A DNA stretch of 64,000 nucleotides from Caballeronia jiangsuensis. Lineage in GTDB: Bacteria; Pseudomonadota; Gammaproteobacteria; Burkholderiales; Burkholderiaceae. Both the position numbers and the translations under genes were made by a program. This document shows positions 17,490 to 27,776 of the stretch, in pieces. The DNA lies in assembly GCA_000648925.1 (NCBI GenBank), contig JFHF01000001.1, forward strand, positions 483,536 through 547,535, given 5' to 3'. Below the pieces are notes generated by a model. It searched no databases, was not told the DNA's origin, and saw only the letters and a program-made list of their open reading frames with translations. Position 1 is the first letter of the stretch. Every line of letters starts with the position of its first letter.

Positions 17490-18349
17490 CGGTCGAGCAC
17501 TCCTTGCACGGCATCGGCGACGAGATTCACCGCGATGACCAGCGACGCGATCGCGGCGGCATCGAAAACGACGGTCCACCACGCGCCGCCCGCCATCAGC
17601 GTGTAGCTTTCGGACAGCGCGAGGCCCCAGTCGGCCGACGGCGGCTGGATGCCGAAGCCGAGGAACGAGAGCGTCGCGACGGCGAAGATCGCATAGCCGA
17701 GACGCACCGTTGCCTCGACGATGATCGGCGGCAGCACGTTCGGCAGGATCTCCGCGAACATGATGTACACCGCGTTCTCGCCGCGCAGTTGCGCCGCCAG
17801 CACATAGTCCAGATGGCGCTCGCTCAGGACGGCCGCGCGCACGGTACGCGCGGTGATCGGCGCGAACGTCAGGCCGATCACGAGAATCACCGTCGTGTTG
17901 CTCGCGCCGACGGCGGCGAGCGCGAGCAGCGCGACGATCACGAGCGGCAGCGCCAGCATCGCATCGATCACGCGGCCGATGACGGCATCGACCCAGCCGT
18001 CGAAATAGCCGACGACGAGCCCGATCGCCGTGCCCGCCGCGGTGCCGAGCAAGGTCGCGAGCGGCGCGATGGTCAGGATGTCGCGCGAGCCGACGATCAC
18101 GCGCGCGAACACGTCGCGGCCGAGCTGATCGGTGCCGAACCAGTGATCGCCGGACGGCGCGACGAGCGAGTTGAGCGGATCGGATGCGTAGGGATCGTGC
18201 GGCACGAGCCAATGGCCGAAGAGCGCGCACACGACCCAGAAGAGCAGGATCAGCACGCCGATATCGAACGTCGTTGAGCGCATCAGTGCGCCGAGCGCCT
18301 CGAAGCGGCGCGGCTTGACGGGCGCCTGAGGCGCGACGGTCGTGCTCAT
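17486..18349 (-). CDS. ABC importer permease, DppC type
   Basis: 287 residues with about six membrane helices. After the first helix comes the DppC/OppC signature HDPYASDPLNSLVAPSGDHW and then FGTDQLGRDVFAR. The EAA loop contacting the ATPase reads AAQLRGENAVYIMFAEILPN. It forms the inner-membrane channel together with the DppB-type partner upstream. The ATG overlaps that partner's stop by 4 nt, and its own stop overlaps the ATPase start by 4 nt. A long open frame continues upstream but is out of phase with the real DppB gene. Substrate unknown (peptide, nickel or opine are the usual choices). Confidence 0.95.
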   Translation of the reverse strand: MSTTVAPQAPVKPRRFEALGALMRSTTFDIGVLILLFWVVCALFGHWLVPHDPYASDPLNSLVAPSGDHWFGTDQLGRDVFARVIVGSRDILTIAPLATLLGTAAGTAIGLVVGYFDGWVDAVIGRVIDAMLALPLVIVALLALAAVGASNTTVILVIGLTFAPITARTVRAAVLSERHLDYVLAAQLRGENAVYIMFAEILPNVLPPIIVEATVRLGYAIFAVATLSFLGFGIQPPSADWGLALSESYTLMAGGAWWTVVFDAAAIASLVIAVNLVADAVQGVLDR

Positions 18350-19365
18350 CGCGCGTCTCCGTCCGAATCGGCGGTGCGCAGACGCGGATTGAGCACGACA
18401 TAGAGCGCGTCCGCGATCAGATTCGCCGCCGTATAGATCACGCCGATGCTCAGCACGCCCGCTTCGAGCATCGGGAAGTCCTTGCCCCGCGCGGCGGTGT
18501 AGATCAGCGAGCCGATGCCCTGATAGTGGAACAGCGTCTCCACGACGACCAGCCCGCCGATCATGTAGCCGAGCTGCGTCGCGGCGACGGTCACGGTCGG
18601 CAGGAGCGCATTGCGCAGCACGTGTCGAAGAATCACGACGTGCTGCGGCAGGCCCTTGAGGATCGCGGTGCGCGTGTAGTCGGCGTCGAGCGCCTCGACC
18701 GTGCCCGCGCGCGCCATCCGCGCGATATAGCCGAAGAACACGAAGACGAGCGGCAGCACCGGCAGGATCAGATGCTCCAGTTGCGTGAAGAAGCCCGCGC
18801 CCGCGGGCGCGGTCGCTTCGATCGGCAGCCATTGCAGCCATACGCCGAAGATCAGGATCAGCACGATCGACGAGACGAATTCCGGCACGACCGTCGCCGT
18901 CAGTCCGCCGATGCTGATGAGCCTGTCGATCCAGCGCCCCGCGTGCAACGCCGCGTAGACGCCGCCCGCGATGCCGAGCGGCACCACCACGACGAACGCG
19001 AGCGCGCCGAGCTTCGCCGAGCTCCACAGCGCGTTGCCGATGAACGGCGCGACCGGCGCGCGAAACGCATAGGACTCGCCCATGTCGCCGCGCAGGAAAT
19101 GGCTGATCCAGCTCGAATATTGCGTGAGCAGCGGCCGATCGACGCCCAGTTGATGATTCAGCGCCGCGACGGCGCGTGCATCGGCGAGCGGGCCGAGAAT
19201 CGCGCGGCCGACGTCGCCCGGCAGAAGCTGGCCGCCCGCGAAGACGATCATCGACAGAAGCCAGAGCGTGACGAGCGCGAGCAGCAGCCGCACGCCGATG
19301 AAGCGCACGACGCGTTTCATTTTGGCGAAGTCGGCTACGTGCGCCGTCGGCGTGACCGTGCTCAT
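18346..19365 (-). CDS. ABC importer permease, DppB type
   Basis: 339 residues. It opens with a cytoplasmic start and the family motif FIGVRLLLALVTLWLLSMIV as helix 1, then PLLTQYSSWISHFLRGDMGE, which is the usual LxxxxWxxxxLxGDxGxS periplasmic block. The EAA loop is AILKGLPQHVVILRHVLRNA, and five more helices follow. The start ATG directly follows the stop of the substrate-binding gene with no gap. It pairs with the DppC-type permease encoded next. Confidence 0.95.
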   Translation of the reverse strand: MSTVTPTAHVADFAKMKRVVRFIGVRLLLALVTLWLLSMIVFAGGQLLPGDVGRAILGPLADARAVAALNHQLGVDRPLLTQYSSWISHFLRGDMGESYAFRAPVAPFIGNALWSSAKLGALAFVVVVPLGIAGGVYAALHAGRWIDRLISIGGLTATVVPEFVSSIVLILIFGVWLQWLPIEATAPAGAGFFTQLEHLILPVLPLVFVFFGYIARMARAGTVEALDADYTRTAILKGLPQHVVILRHVLRNALLPTVTVAATQLGYMIGGLVVVETLFHYQGIGSLIYTAARGKDFPMLEAGVLSIGVIYTAANLIADALYVVLNPRLRTADSDGDAR

Positions 19366-21027
19366 TTACGCCGATACCGTCGCGCGGTCGAACCACATCT
19401 GCGAGATCGCGTTGAAGCGCACGCCCGACACGTTGGCGCGCGTGACGATTAGCTGGTCGTAGAAGTAGGGGATCACGACCGGCGTTTCGTCGAGCAACAG
19501 GCGCTGGATCTGCCCGGACAGCTTCTTCTGCGACGCGACATCGAGCGCCGCGACGAACTGCGCGACGAGCTTGTCGTAGTCAGGATTCTTGAAGTGCGCC
19601 GCGTTCCACGTGCCCGCGCTCGTCAGCGGCGCGTTGAGGAACACGTTCGGCACGCCGCGATGCCCGTAATCCGTGATGCCGAGCGGCGAATCCAGCCAGT
19701 CCGACTTGCCGAACGCGCCCGAGCCGTAATACAGGTCCTGGCTCTCCACCTTCAACTGGATGCGAATGCCGATCGCCTTCGCGGCGTTCTGCACGACGAC
19801 CGCGAGATCGGGAATCTCCATGTACTTCTCGGTCGTGAGCGTGACGTCGAAGCCGTTGGCGACGCCGGCTTCGCTCATCAGCTTCTTGGCCTGCGCGATG
19901 TCAAACTTGCGTTGCGGCACCGTGAGATCGCTCGACGGGAAGACCGGCGCGAACGGGCTGTCGTTGCCGACGGTCGCGCGGCCGCGGAACAGTCCCTTCA
20001 CGATGACTTCGCGATCGATGCAAAGCGCGAGCGCCTGACGCACGCGCTTGTCCTTGAACGGCGCCATGTCGCAGCGCATGTGAATCTGGCGATGCGAGCT
20101 CGACTTCGTGCCGAGCACCTTGAACTGCGGATTCGTGAGGATCGAAACGCCGCCCTGCACGGTGAAGTCGCCCATCACGTCGGCCTGGCGGCCTTGCATC
20201 GCGAGGAGTTGCGCCTGCTGATCCGCGTAGAAGGAGAAGGTCACGCGATCGGGCAGCGATTTCTCGCCCCAGTAGTCGGGATTCCGCACGAACGACGCGC
20301 CGACCTTCGGCGTGTATTTTTCGAGCTTCAGCGCGCCCGTGCCCATGAACGTCTTTTCGTAGGGCCCGGTGAAATTCGCCGGGAGAATCACCGCGTTATA
20401 CGTATCCGAGGAAACGTAATACGGGAAATTGCCGTTGGGTGCGTCGAGATGGAATTCGACGGTGTGATCGTCGATGGCCTTCGCCGAATCCTTCGACAGC
20501 ACGCCCTTCAACACCGACAGCGCCGCCGAGCCCGCGCCCGGATCGGACAGGCGATTGAACGTGGCGACGACGTCCTTCGCGGTCATCGGCTGGCCGTCGT
20601 GGAACTTCACGTTCGGGCGCAGCTTGAAGGTCCACACGTCGCCTTTCGCATTCGACGACCACGACAGCGCGAGCGCGGGCTTGAGCGTCAGATGCTCGCT
20701 GTCGTCGTCGATGAGGAATTCGCCCGTCTGATTGATGAGCGCGAGACCGGCCGCGTCGGTCACGGTGAGCGGATCGACGGCGCCCGCGGGCATCAGATGC
20801 GCGACGCGGATCGTGCCACCGGGCTTGCCCGCGCCTTGCGCGCGTGCGGACGGCATGCCGAGGAGGCCGCCCGCCGTGAGCGCCACGCCGAGCATGCTCG
20901 CATGGCGCAGCAGCTCGCGGCGCGTGAGGCGCCCGGCCAGGAACTCGTCGATCGCGTGATTGCCCAGTTCGCCCGCGTGCGGGCGGGCGAGGTCGAGGAG
21001 ATGCGCGTCGGTCGAAGGTTTTTTCAT
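19366..21027 (-). CDS. ABC importer substrate-binding protein, family 5 (peptide/nickel)
   Basis: 553 residues, the first gene of the importer operon. A long N-terminal segment ends in RLTRRELLRHASMLGVALTA, a twin-arginine signal with cleavage likely after SARAQ near residue 64. The mature protein has the family-5 (SBP_bac_5) pattern: WTFKLRPNVKFHDGQPMTAKDVV, DPGAGSAALSVL, and the C-terminal half with KDKRVRQALALCIDREV and FLNAPLTSAGTWN. It captures the solute in the periplasm and delivers it to the DppBC channel. Secretion by Tat instead of Sec is unusual but known in this family. The upstream gap to the cupin gene is 145 bp. Confidence 0.94.
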   Translation of the reverse strand: MKKPSTDAHLLDLARPHAGELGNHAIDEFLAGRLTRRELLRHASMLGVALTAGGLLGMPSARAQGAGKPGGTIRVAHLMPAGAVDPLTVTDAAGLALINQTGEFLIDDDSEHLTLKPALALSWSSNAKGDVWTFKLRPNVKFHDGQPMTAKDVVATFNRLSDPGAGSAALSVLKGVLSKDSAKAIDDHTVEFHLDAPNGNFPYYVSSDTYNAVILPANFTGPYEKTFMGTGALKLEKYTPKVGASFVRNPDYWGEKSLPDRVTFSFYADQQAQLLAMQGRQADVMGDFTVQGGVSILTNPQFKVLGTKSSSHRQIHMRCDMAPFKDKRVRQALALCIDREVIVKGLFRGRATVGNDSPFAPVFPSSDLTVPQRKFDIAQAKKLMSEAGVANGFDVTLTTEKYMEIPDLAVVVQNAAKAIGIRIQLKVESQDLYYGSGAFGKSDWLDSPLGITDYGHRGVPNVFLNAPLTSAGTWNAAHFKNPDYDKLVAQFVAALDVASQKKLSGQIQRLLLDETPVVIPYFYDQLIVTRANVSGVRFNAISQMWFDRATVSA

Positions 21028-21172
21028 CGTGTGCGGATGTTGTAGTTGTCGTGCTCGCCCGGGCTTCGCGCCGCGCGAGCGATCAGGTTAGCCGCGCCGA
21101 AAAGCGCCGCCGCGTCTTTGGCCGGTAGCAAGGCGCGCGCCGAGTCTGCGCCGCGCGTGTCTCGCGCCCGCT

Positions 21173-21655
21173 TCAGTGATCGTGCGGATGCTTGTGAATC
21201 GGATCGACCCAATAGACTTCCTCGGGCTTTTCCACGGCATCGATGTTGAGATTCACCACCACCGCTTCATTGTCGCTGCGCACGAGCACGCATTCGAGCG
21301 GATCGTCGGTGCTGGCATTGATTTCCTGATGCGGCACGTAGGGCGGCACGAAAATGAAATCGCCGGGACCGGCCTCGGCGGTGAATTCCAGATGCTCGCC
21401 CCAGCGCATGCGCGCCTGACCGCGCACGACATAGATGACGCTTTCGAGCGCGCCGTGATGATGCGCGCCCGTCTTCGCATTCGGATGGATCGTGACCGTG
21501 CCGGCCCAGATCTTCTGCGCGCCGACGCGCGCCGCGTTGATGGCGGCCGCGCGGTTCATGCCCGGCGTCTGCGGAGTGTTGGTGTCGAGCTGATCGCCCT
21601 TGATGACCTTGACGCCGTGTTCGCGCCAATCGATGTGCTGATGTGCGTCGCTCAT
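21173..21655 (-). CDS. Cupin-domain protein
   Basis: 160 residues, a single beta-barrel cupin. The first metal-binding motif is GAHHHGALESVIYVVRG (His, His and Glu); the second is FIFVPPYVPHQEINAS (His). The N-terminal residues are polar and the C-terminus is His-rich (HKHPHDH). No signal peptide. Cupins of this sort include small isomerases, dioxygenases and sensor-like proteins; the function is not apparent from neighbours. It is transcribed in the same direction as fusA upstream, but a terminator-like hairpin separates them. Confidence 0.85.
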   Translation of the reverse strand: MSDAHQHIDWREHGVKVIKGDQLDTNTPQTPGMNRAAAINAARVGAQKIWAGTVTIHPNAKTGAHHHGALESVIYVVRGQARMRWGEHLEFTAEAGPGDFIFVPPYVPHQEINASTDDPLECVLVRSDNEAVVVNLNIDAVEKPEEVYWVDPIHKHPHDH

Positions 21656-21682
21656 GTCGGTTTATCGTCTGCGGATAAAGGA

Positions 21683-21721
21683 AAGTCCGTTGCCGCCACC
21701 AACAGAGCGAGCAACGGACTT
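21683..21721 (-). terminator. Hairpin downstream of fusA
   Basis: An 11-bp perfect stem (AAGTCCGTTGC with its complement) around a 17-nt loop, followed on the minus strand by TTTCCTTT. It lies 26 nt after the fusA stop, where an intrinsic terminator is expected. The T run is interrupted, so termination may be partial. Confidence 0.6.
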
Positions 21722-21746
21722 CCGATACTACACGGTTCGATCGCGA

Positions 21747-23852
21747 TTATTTCGCTTTCGAGTTGATGATCGCCTCGGACACGTTCGTCGGCGTCTCGGC
21801 GTAGTGCTTGAACTCCATCGTGTAGGTCGCGCGGCCCTGCGTCAGCGAACGCAGCGACGTCGAGTAGCCGAACATCTCGGCGAGCGGCACTTCCGCGCGC
21901 ACGAGCTTGCCACCGCCGCCCGCGATGTCTTCCATGCCCTGCACGAGCCCGCGCCGGCCGGACAGATCGCCCATCACGTTGCCCATGAACTCCTCGGGCG
22001 TTTCGACTTCGACGGCCATCATCGGTTCGAGCAGCACCGGCCTCGCCTTGCGCATCGCTTCCTTGAAGGCGATCGAGCCGGCCATGCGGAACGCGTTTTC
22101 ATTCGAATCGACGTCGTGATACGAGCCGAACGTCAGCCGCACCTTCACATCGACGACCGGATAGCCCGCGAGCACGCCCGCCTTGAGCGTTTCCTGAATG
22201 CCCTTGTCGACGGCCGGGATGAATTCGCGCGGAATCACGCCGCCCTTGATCTGGTCGACGAACTCGTAGCCCTTGCCCGGGTCCGGTTCCAGCGCGATCA
22301 CCGCATGACCGTACTGGCCGCGCCCGCCCGACTGCTTGACGAACTTGCCTTCGATGTCCTCGACCTTGTTGCGCACCGTCTCGCGATACGCGACCTGCGG
22401 CTTGCCGACGGTCGCCTCGACGCCGAATTCGCGCTTCATCCGGTCGACGAGAATTTCGAGGTGCAGCTCACCCATGCCGGAGATGATCGTCTGGCCGGAT
22501 TCCTCGTCGCTCGCCACGCGGAACGACGGATCTTCCTGCGCAAGACGATTCAGCGCGATGCCCATCTTCTCCTGGTCGGCCTTGGTCTTCGGCTCGACGG
22601 CCTGCGAGATCACCGGCTCCGGGAAGATCATGCGTTCGAGGATGATCACGTGATTGGGATCGCAGAGCGTGTCGCCGGTCGTCGCTTCCTTGAGACCGAC
22701 CGCCGCCGCGATGTCGCCCGCGCGCACTTCCTTGATTTCCTTGCGCTCGTTCGCGTGCATCTGCAGGATGCGGCCGAGCCGCTCCTTCTTTTCCTTCACC
22801 GGGTTGTAGACCGTGTCGCCCGAATTCACGACGCCCGAATAGGTGCGGAAGAAGATCAACTGGCCGACGAACGGGTCCGTCATGATCTTGAACGCGAGCG
22901 CGGAGAACGGCTCGTCATCGCTCGGATGGCGTTCCGCTTCCTTGTCGTCTTCCGTGTGGCCGAGAATCGCGGGCACATCGACGGGCGAGGGCAGATAGTC
23001 GATCACCGCGTCGAGCATCGCCTGCACGCCCTTGTTCTTGAACGCGCTGCCGCACAGCATCGGCACGATCTCGTTGGCGATGGTGCGCTTGCGCAGCGCC
23101 GCCTTGATTTCTTCTTCCGTCAGGCTCTCGTGATCTTCGAGATACTTTTCGAGCAGTTCCTCGCTCGATTCGGCGGCGGCCTCGACCATCTTCTCGCGCC
23201 ACTCGTGCGCGAGCTCCTTGAGATTGTCGGGAATCTCTTCGTAGTTGAACTTGATGCCCTGGCTGTCGTCATCCCAGACGATCGCCTTCATCTTCACCAG
23301 ATCGACGACGCCCTGAAAATGCTCTTCCGCGCCGATCGGAATCTGGATCGGCACCGCGACGCCCTTGAGGCGCTCGGCGATCTGCCGCTGCACGCGAAAG
23401 AAGTCCGCGCCGACGCGGTCCATCTTGTTGACGAACGCGATACGCGGCACCTTGTACTTGTTCGCCTGACGCCACACGGTTTCCGACTGCGGCTGCACGC
23501 CGCCGACCGAGTCGTAGACCATGCACGCGCCGTCGAGCACGCGCATCGAGCGCTCGACCTCGATCGTGAAATCGACGTGTCCCGGCGTGTCGATGATGTT
23601 GATCCGGTGTTCCGGATAGTTGCCGGCCATGCCTTTCCAGAAGGCCGTCGTCGCCGCGGAGGTGATCGTGATGCCGCGTTCCTGCTCCTGCTCCATCCAG
23701 TCCATCGTGGCCGCGCCGTCGTGAACCTCGCCGATCTTGTGCGTCACGCCGGTGTAGAAAAGGATGCGCTCGGTAGTCGTCGTCTTGCCGGCATCGATGT
23801 GAGCGCTGATTCCTATATTCCGATAGCGCTCGATGGGAGTCTTGCGGGGCAC
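21747..23852 (-). CDS. fusA: Elongation factor G, stand-alone copy
   Basis: 701 residues, the usual EF-G length. The GTPase motifs are AHIDAGKT (residues 17-24), DTPGH and NKMD, with RGITI in switch I; later domains II-V are complete, including [14 protein letters not shown] and [14 protein letters not shown] at the end. It moves tRNA and mRNA through the ribosome. The start is a GTG at 23850-23852 with AGGAGGT ideally placed upstream; a longer frame would add 16 residues without homology. It is not inside an rpsL-rpsG-fusA-tuf operon, so it is probably a second EF-G of this genome. Followed by a cupin gene after a hairpin. Confidence 0.96.
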   Translation of the reverse strand: MPRKTPIERYRNIGISAHIDAGKTTTTERILFYTGVTHKIGEVHDGAATMDWMEQEQERGITITSAATTAFWKGMAGNYPEHRINIIDTPGHVDFTIEVERSMRVLDGACMVYDSVGGVQPQSETVWRQANKYKVPRIAFVNKMDRVGADFFRVQRQIAERLKGVAVPIQIPIGAEEHFQGVVDLVKMKAIVWDDDSQGIKFNYEEIPDNLKELAHEWREKMVEAAAESSEELLEKYLEDHESLTEEEIKAALRKRTIANEIVPMLCGSAFKNKGVQAMLDAVIDYLPSPVDVPAILGHTEDDKEAERHPSDDEPFSALAFKIMTDPFVGQLIFFRTYSGVVNSGDTVYNPVKEKKERLGRILQMHANERKEIKEVRAGDIAAAVGLKEATTGDTLCDPNHVIILERMIFPEPVISQAVEPKTKADQEKMGIALNRLAQEDPSFRVASDEESGQTIISGMGELHLEILVDRMKREFGVEATVGKPQVAYRETVRNKVEDIEGKFVKQSGGRGQYGHAVIALEPDPGKGYEFVDQIKGGVIPREFIPAVDKGIQETLKAGVLAGYPVVDVKVRLTFGSYHDVDSNENAFRMAGSIAFKEAMRKARPVLLEPMMAVEVETPEEFMGNVMGDLSGRRGLVQGMEDIAGGGGKLVRAEVPLAEMFGYSTSLRSLTQGRATYTMEFKHYAETPTNVSEAIINSKAK

Positions 23853-24011
23853 GTGAACCTCCTGTGGATGTGTCGACCCTGGCCACCATGCGGCGGCCAT
23901 CGGCGCGACCTGAAGTGGTGAGATGCGTCGCGCTGAATCTTTTTAGGATAGCGCGTCGGCAAGCTCTTTGCAGGAATCCTGCCAGCCCGGAGGAAGGGAC
24001 TTTTCGGACGC

Positions 24012-24047
24012 AAAAAAACCGGCGTGCCTTGCGACGACGCCGGTTTT
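24012..24047 (-). terminator. Rho-independent terminator after the DUF192 gene
   Basis: On the minus strand a 10-bp GC-rich stem AAACCGGCGT/ACGCCGGTTT with an 11-nt loop is followed by a run of T, starting 20 nt after the DUF192 stop codon. It also isolates the fusA transcript that starts just beyond. Confidence 0.85.
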
Positions 24048-24066
24048 CCGATCGGGCGAAAAGGCT

Positions 24067-24606
24067 TTACTGCGCGCGCGGCAAGCCCTTGAGCTGCATG
24101 CCGGGCTTGATGCCCTTCGCGGCGAACCAGCCCTTGGACATTTCGAGCGCGTATACGCCGTTGTTGCGCGGGCAGTGATTGTTCTCGGTTTCGGCCTGCA
24201 TTTCGTCGATGTCGGTGATCGTGCCGTCCGCGCGAATGAACGCGATCGACAACGGGATCAGCGTGTTCTTCATCCAGAAGCAATGCACGGCGTTTTCGTT
24301 GAACACGAAGAGCATGCCTTCGTTCGGCGCGAGCTGCGTGCGATACATGAGGCCTTGCTCGCGATCGGCATCGTTCGCGGCGACGGCGGCGTCGATCACG
24401 TACATGCCCGCGGTGAGCTTCGCGCGCGGGAAATCGGACGGCTGCTTGGCGCCGGGCGGCATCGTCTGGGCCTGCGCGAGCGGCGCGGCCGCGAACGGCA
24501 GCAGCAACGCGATCACACATGCGCGAATCATGGCGGCGATGCGCGAGCGCCGGGCCGAAGCCGTCGAACTGAATGGTGACACCAAGGCACGCAACAACAG
24601 ATTCAC
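24067..24606 (-). CDS. Exported DUF192 protein
   Basis: 179 residues from a GTG at 24604-24606, which has AGGAG nine nt upstream; an ATG at 24531 is an alternative that gives a shorter, more usual signal peptide (MIRACVIALLLPFAAAPLAQ, then AQ). The DUF192 domain carries its typical blocks: ADREQGLMYRTQLAPNEGML, the aromatic CFWMKNTLIPLSIAFI and NHCPRNNGVYALEMSKGWF. The protein is periplasmic and small; the family has no agreed function. It is a single gene with its own terminator. The choice of start is the main uncertainty. Confidence 0.85.
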   Translation of the reverse strand: MNLLLRALVSPFSSTASARRSRIAAMIRACVIALLLPFAAAPLAQAQTMPPGAKQPSDFPRAKLTAGMYVIDAAVAANDADREQGLMYRTQLAPNEGMLFVFNENAVHCFWMKNTLIPLSIAFIRADGTITDIDEMQAETENNHCPRNNGVYALEMSKGWFAAKGIKPGMQLKGLPRAQ

Positions 24607-24683
24607 GACGATGCTCCTCTCAAGACAAACGTTGTGCCGGAAAGCCGGCGGCCCCGCGCATGTTACTCGATGCGCAAGCACAA

Positions 24684-24719
24684 AACAAAAGGGCAGACGC
24701 CTTGCGGCCATCTGCCCTT
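24684..24719 (-). terminator. Second terminator after the Lys/His-rich exported protein
   Basis: Minus-strand stem AAGGGCAGA/TCTGCCCTT with an inner GCC-rich extension, followed by TTTTGTTTTG. It follows a first hairpin about 40 nt upstream in the direction of transcription, so two terminators stand in tandem. Confidence 0.75.
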
Positions 24720-24725
24720 CAACGC

Positions 24726-24774
24726 CGTAAAAACGGCGGTAATGCTCGTTCTTGACTTCGCTATACCGCCGTTT
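24726..24774 (-). terminator. First terminator after the Lys/His-rich exported protein
   Basis: A perfect 11-bp stem (24731-24741 with 24764-24774) and a 22-nt loop, followed on the minus strand by five T. It begins 10 nt after the stop codon. The right arm can also pair with a third short repeat (CGCCGT at 24723), giving an alternative small hairpin. Confidence 0.7.
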
Positions 24775-24783
24775 ACAACGAAC

Positions 24784-24990
24784 TTACTGAGCTGCCGAAG
24801 CGGCTTCCGGAGCCGAAGCGGCTGCCTTCTTGTGCGACTTGTGCGACGACTTGTGCGACTTCTTGTGCGCCGTCGACTTGTGAGCCGACGAAGCAGCTGC
24901 CGGAGCAGCAGCGGCCGGAGCCGAAGCTTCTTGTGCGAAAGCGGCAGTTGCGAACAGGCCAGCGACGAGAGCAGCGATCAGTTTGTTCAT
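24784..24990 (-). CDS. Tiny exported Ala/Lys/His-rich protein
   Basis: 68 residues. MNKLIAALVAGLFATAAFAQ is a Sec signal peptide with cleavage after AFA. The mature part of about 49 residues is low-complexity: an Ala/Pro segment, then repeated HKS/HKK units (SAHKSTAHKKSHKSSHKSHK), then another Ala-rich end. This composition resembles secreted basic peptides in Burkholderia whose role is unknown; binding of nucleic acid, metal or surface polymer are guesses. It has two terminators behind it and a long gene-free region in front, which suggests a strongly expressed single gene. Confidence 0.75.
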   Translation of the reverse strand: MNKLIAALVAGLFATAAFAQEASAPAAAAPAAASSAHKSTAHKKSHKSSHKSHKKAAASAPEAASAAQ

Positions 24991-25374
24991 CTTGTGAATC
25001 CTCAGCTTGAGTTAATTAACCAAACGACCCGGTCATTGAGTCATCTCGGTAAACGAGCCACCTACCTTTCGGTTGACAGTCGCTTCGATAAATTAATCGC
25101 GATACGACTGTGAACGCTTGAACCTTTCAAACTCCCTGGAGCACACAGGTTGTTGTAATCAGTTTTTCGCTCATGCCGGATAGCTTTACGCGGCATCTGA
25201 CGCCCTTAACGCATCGCGAGAGGAGTCGGTTGACGCGATTTACAGAGAATTGCGCAGCAGACCAAAAAAATATTCGAGTCGCGACACGCGCTACTCGAAC
25301 TTCATGACACTGGCTTTAAGCACATCGCAATGAAGCGAGCAATGTCGCTTATTTTCGGGATAGTTGAATGCGAT
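24991..25374. other. Gene-free region, 384 bp
   Basis: Upstream of the tiny exported protein and downstream of the rluE stop. It is noticeably less GC-rich than coding DNA and holds the promoter of the minus-strand peptide gene, but I could not fix its boxes with confidence. Near 25205-25265 and 25265-25330 there are A/T runs (AAAAAAATATTCGAG). No tRNA, hairpin terminator or open frame of note was found, though a small RNA could not be excluded. Confidence 0.5.
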
Positions 25375-25950
25375 TCAACGAAGGCGTTGCCAGGGCGCGC
25401 CCGGAGGAACCTCCACGCTCTCGCCGGGCGCGATGTCCAAAGTGAAGATATCGAGCGCGCCGATCGCAACGCGCACGAGCCGCAAGGTCGGAAAGCCGAC
25501 GGCCGCCGTCATGCGTCGGACCTGCCGGTTCTTGCCTTCGGTGATGGCGAGTTCGATCCACGTCGTCGGGATGGCGGCGCGATAGCGGATCGGCGGCGTG
25601 CGCGGCCAGAGCGCGCCGGTGTCGCGTTCATCGACGAACGCGGTGCGGCAGGGGCGTGTCACATAGTCGCCGAGATCGACGCCTTTCGCGAGACGCGCGA
25701 GCGCGGCGTCGTCGGTCGCGCCTTCGACTTGCGCCCAGTAGCGCTTCACGAGCTTGTGACGCGGCTCCGCGATGCGCGCCTGCAACGCGCCGTCATCGGT
25801 GAGCAGGAGCAGGCCTTCGCTGTCCGCGTCGAGCCTGCCCGCGGGATACACGCCCGGCGTCTTCACCCAGTCGCCGAGCGACGCGCGCGATTCGTGCGCG
25901 GAGAACTGGCAGATGGTGCCGAACGGCTTGTTGAGGGCGATGAGTGACAT
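25375..25950 (-). CDS. rluE: rRNA pseudouridine synthase, RluE type
   Basis: 191 residues. The catalytic motif is AGRLDADSEGLLLLT with the essential Asp, and the C-terminal part has ITEGKNRQVRRMTAAVGFPT, the RNA-binding signature of the RsuA/RluB/E/F family. No N-terminal S4 domain is present, which points to RluE (23S rRNA U2457 in E. coli numbering) and away from RsuA. The open frame continues upstream but the ATG at 25948-25950 (MSLIALNKPFGTICQFS) fits the family start exactly. It is divergent from icd with a 204-bp intergenic region that should hold both promoters. Confidence 0.9.
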   Translation of the reverse strand: MSLIALNKPFGTICQFSAHESRASLGDWVKTPGVYPAGRLDADSEGLLLLTDDGALQARIAEPRHKLVKRYWAQVEGATDDAALARLAKGVDLGDYVTRPCRTAFVDERDTGALWPRTPPIRYRAAIPTTWIELAITEGKNRQVRRMTAAVGFPTLRLVRVAIGALDIFTLDIAPGESVEVPPGAPWQRLR

Positions 25951-26154
25951 GCGAGGCGGCGCGCGGCGTGATCGGATGCGGCATCTTAATGCATGCGCAG
26001 GGCCGCCTCGGGCGCGCCGGGGCGGGCCAGCATGGTTAGAATGATGTCGTGACCAACATCGGGGCTGTGCGTCGTCGCCCCCCATGCTGCATCGCATCGC
26101 TCTCTATCCAGTTTGTTTGCTCCCATTCAAGTCCGGCCTTATTTGGAGTCGACC

Positions 26155-27411
<1,257 letters not shown>

Positions 27412-27439
27412 GGACTCACCTCGGTTCGATGTGTTAAAT

Positions 27440-27476
27440 AAAAACCCCGGAAGGCCTACGCCTTTCGGGGTTTTTA
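27440..27476 (+). terminator. Rho-independent terminator of icd
   Basis: Stem AACCCCGGAAGGC with its near-perfect partner GCCTTTCGGGGTT around CTAC, followed by TTTTT, 28 nt after the icd stop. It also faces the minus-strand cspA terminator that lies about 40 bp further on. Confidence 0.92.
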
Positions 27477-27516
27477 AATTGCGCCCGTGCCTCATATGCG
27501 AGAAAGCGCGGGGCGC

Positions 27517-27544
27517 AAAAAAACCCGGCGCCAGGGCCGGGTTT
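27517..27544 (-). terminator. Rho-independent terminator of the cold-shock gene
   Basis: On the minus strand AAACCCGGC with its partner GCCGGGTTT, then seven T. It lies 25 nt after the cspA-type stop codon. Confidence 0.9.
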
Positions 27545-27569
27545 CACGAGGCAAAGTCCGATCGAACGG

Positions 27570-27776
27570 TCAGGCCGATTCCTGGATGTTCGAAGCTTGT
27601 TTGCCCTTAGGTCCCTGGACGATCTCGAAGCTGACCTTCTGGCCTTCCTTGAGAGTCTTGAAACCGTTCATTTGAATCGCCGAGAAATGTGCGAACAGAT
27701 CCTCGCCGCCTTCATCGGGCGTGATGAATCCGTAGCCTTTCGCGTCGTTGAACCACTTGACCGTACCAGTAGACAT
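27570..27776 (-). CDS. cspA: Cold-shock-domain protein, CspA type
   Basis: 68 residues, one OB-fold cold-shock domain. RNP1 is KGYGFITP and RNP2 is DLFAHFSAI; it binds single-stranded RNA and DNA and acts as an RNA chaperone. The start ATG has GAGGGGAAG upstream; a longer frame would add 20 unrelated residues. The 5' region up to clpS is 518 bp, so a long leader as in E. coli cspA is possible, although I cannot see its boundaries. A clear terminator follows. Which of several Burkholderia csp paralogues this is cannot be told from the sequence. Confidence 0.93.
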   Translation of the reverse strand: MSTGTVKWFNDAKGYGFITPDEGGEDLFAHFSAIQMNGFKTLKEGQKVSFEIVQGPKGKQASNIQESA

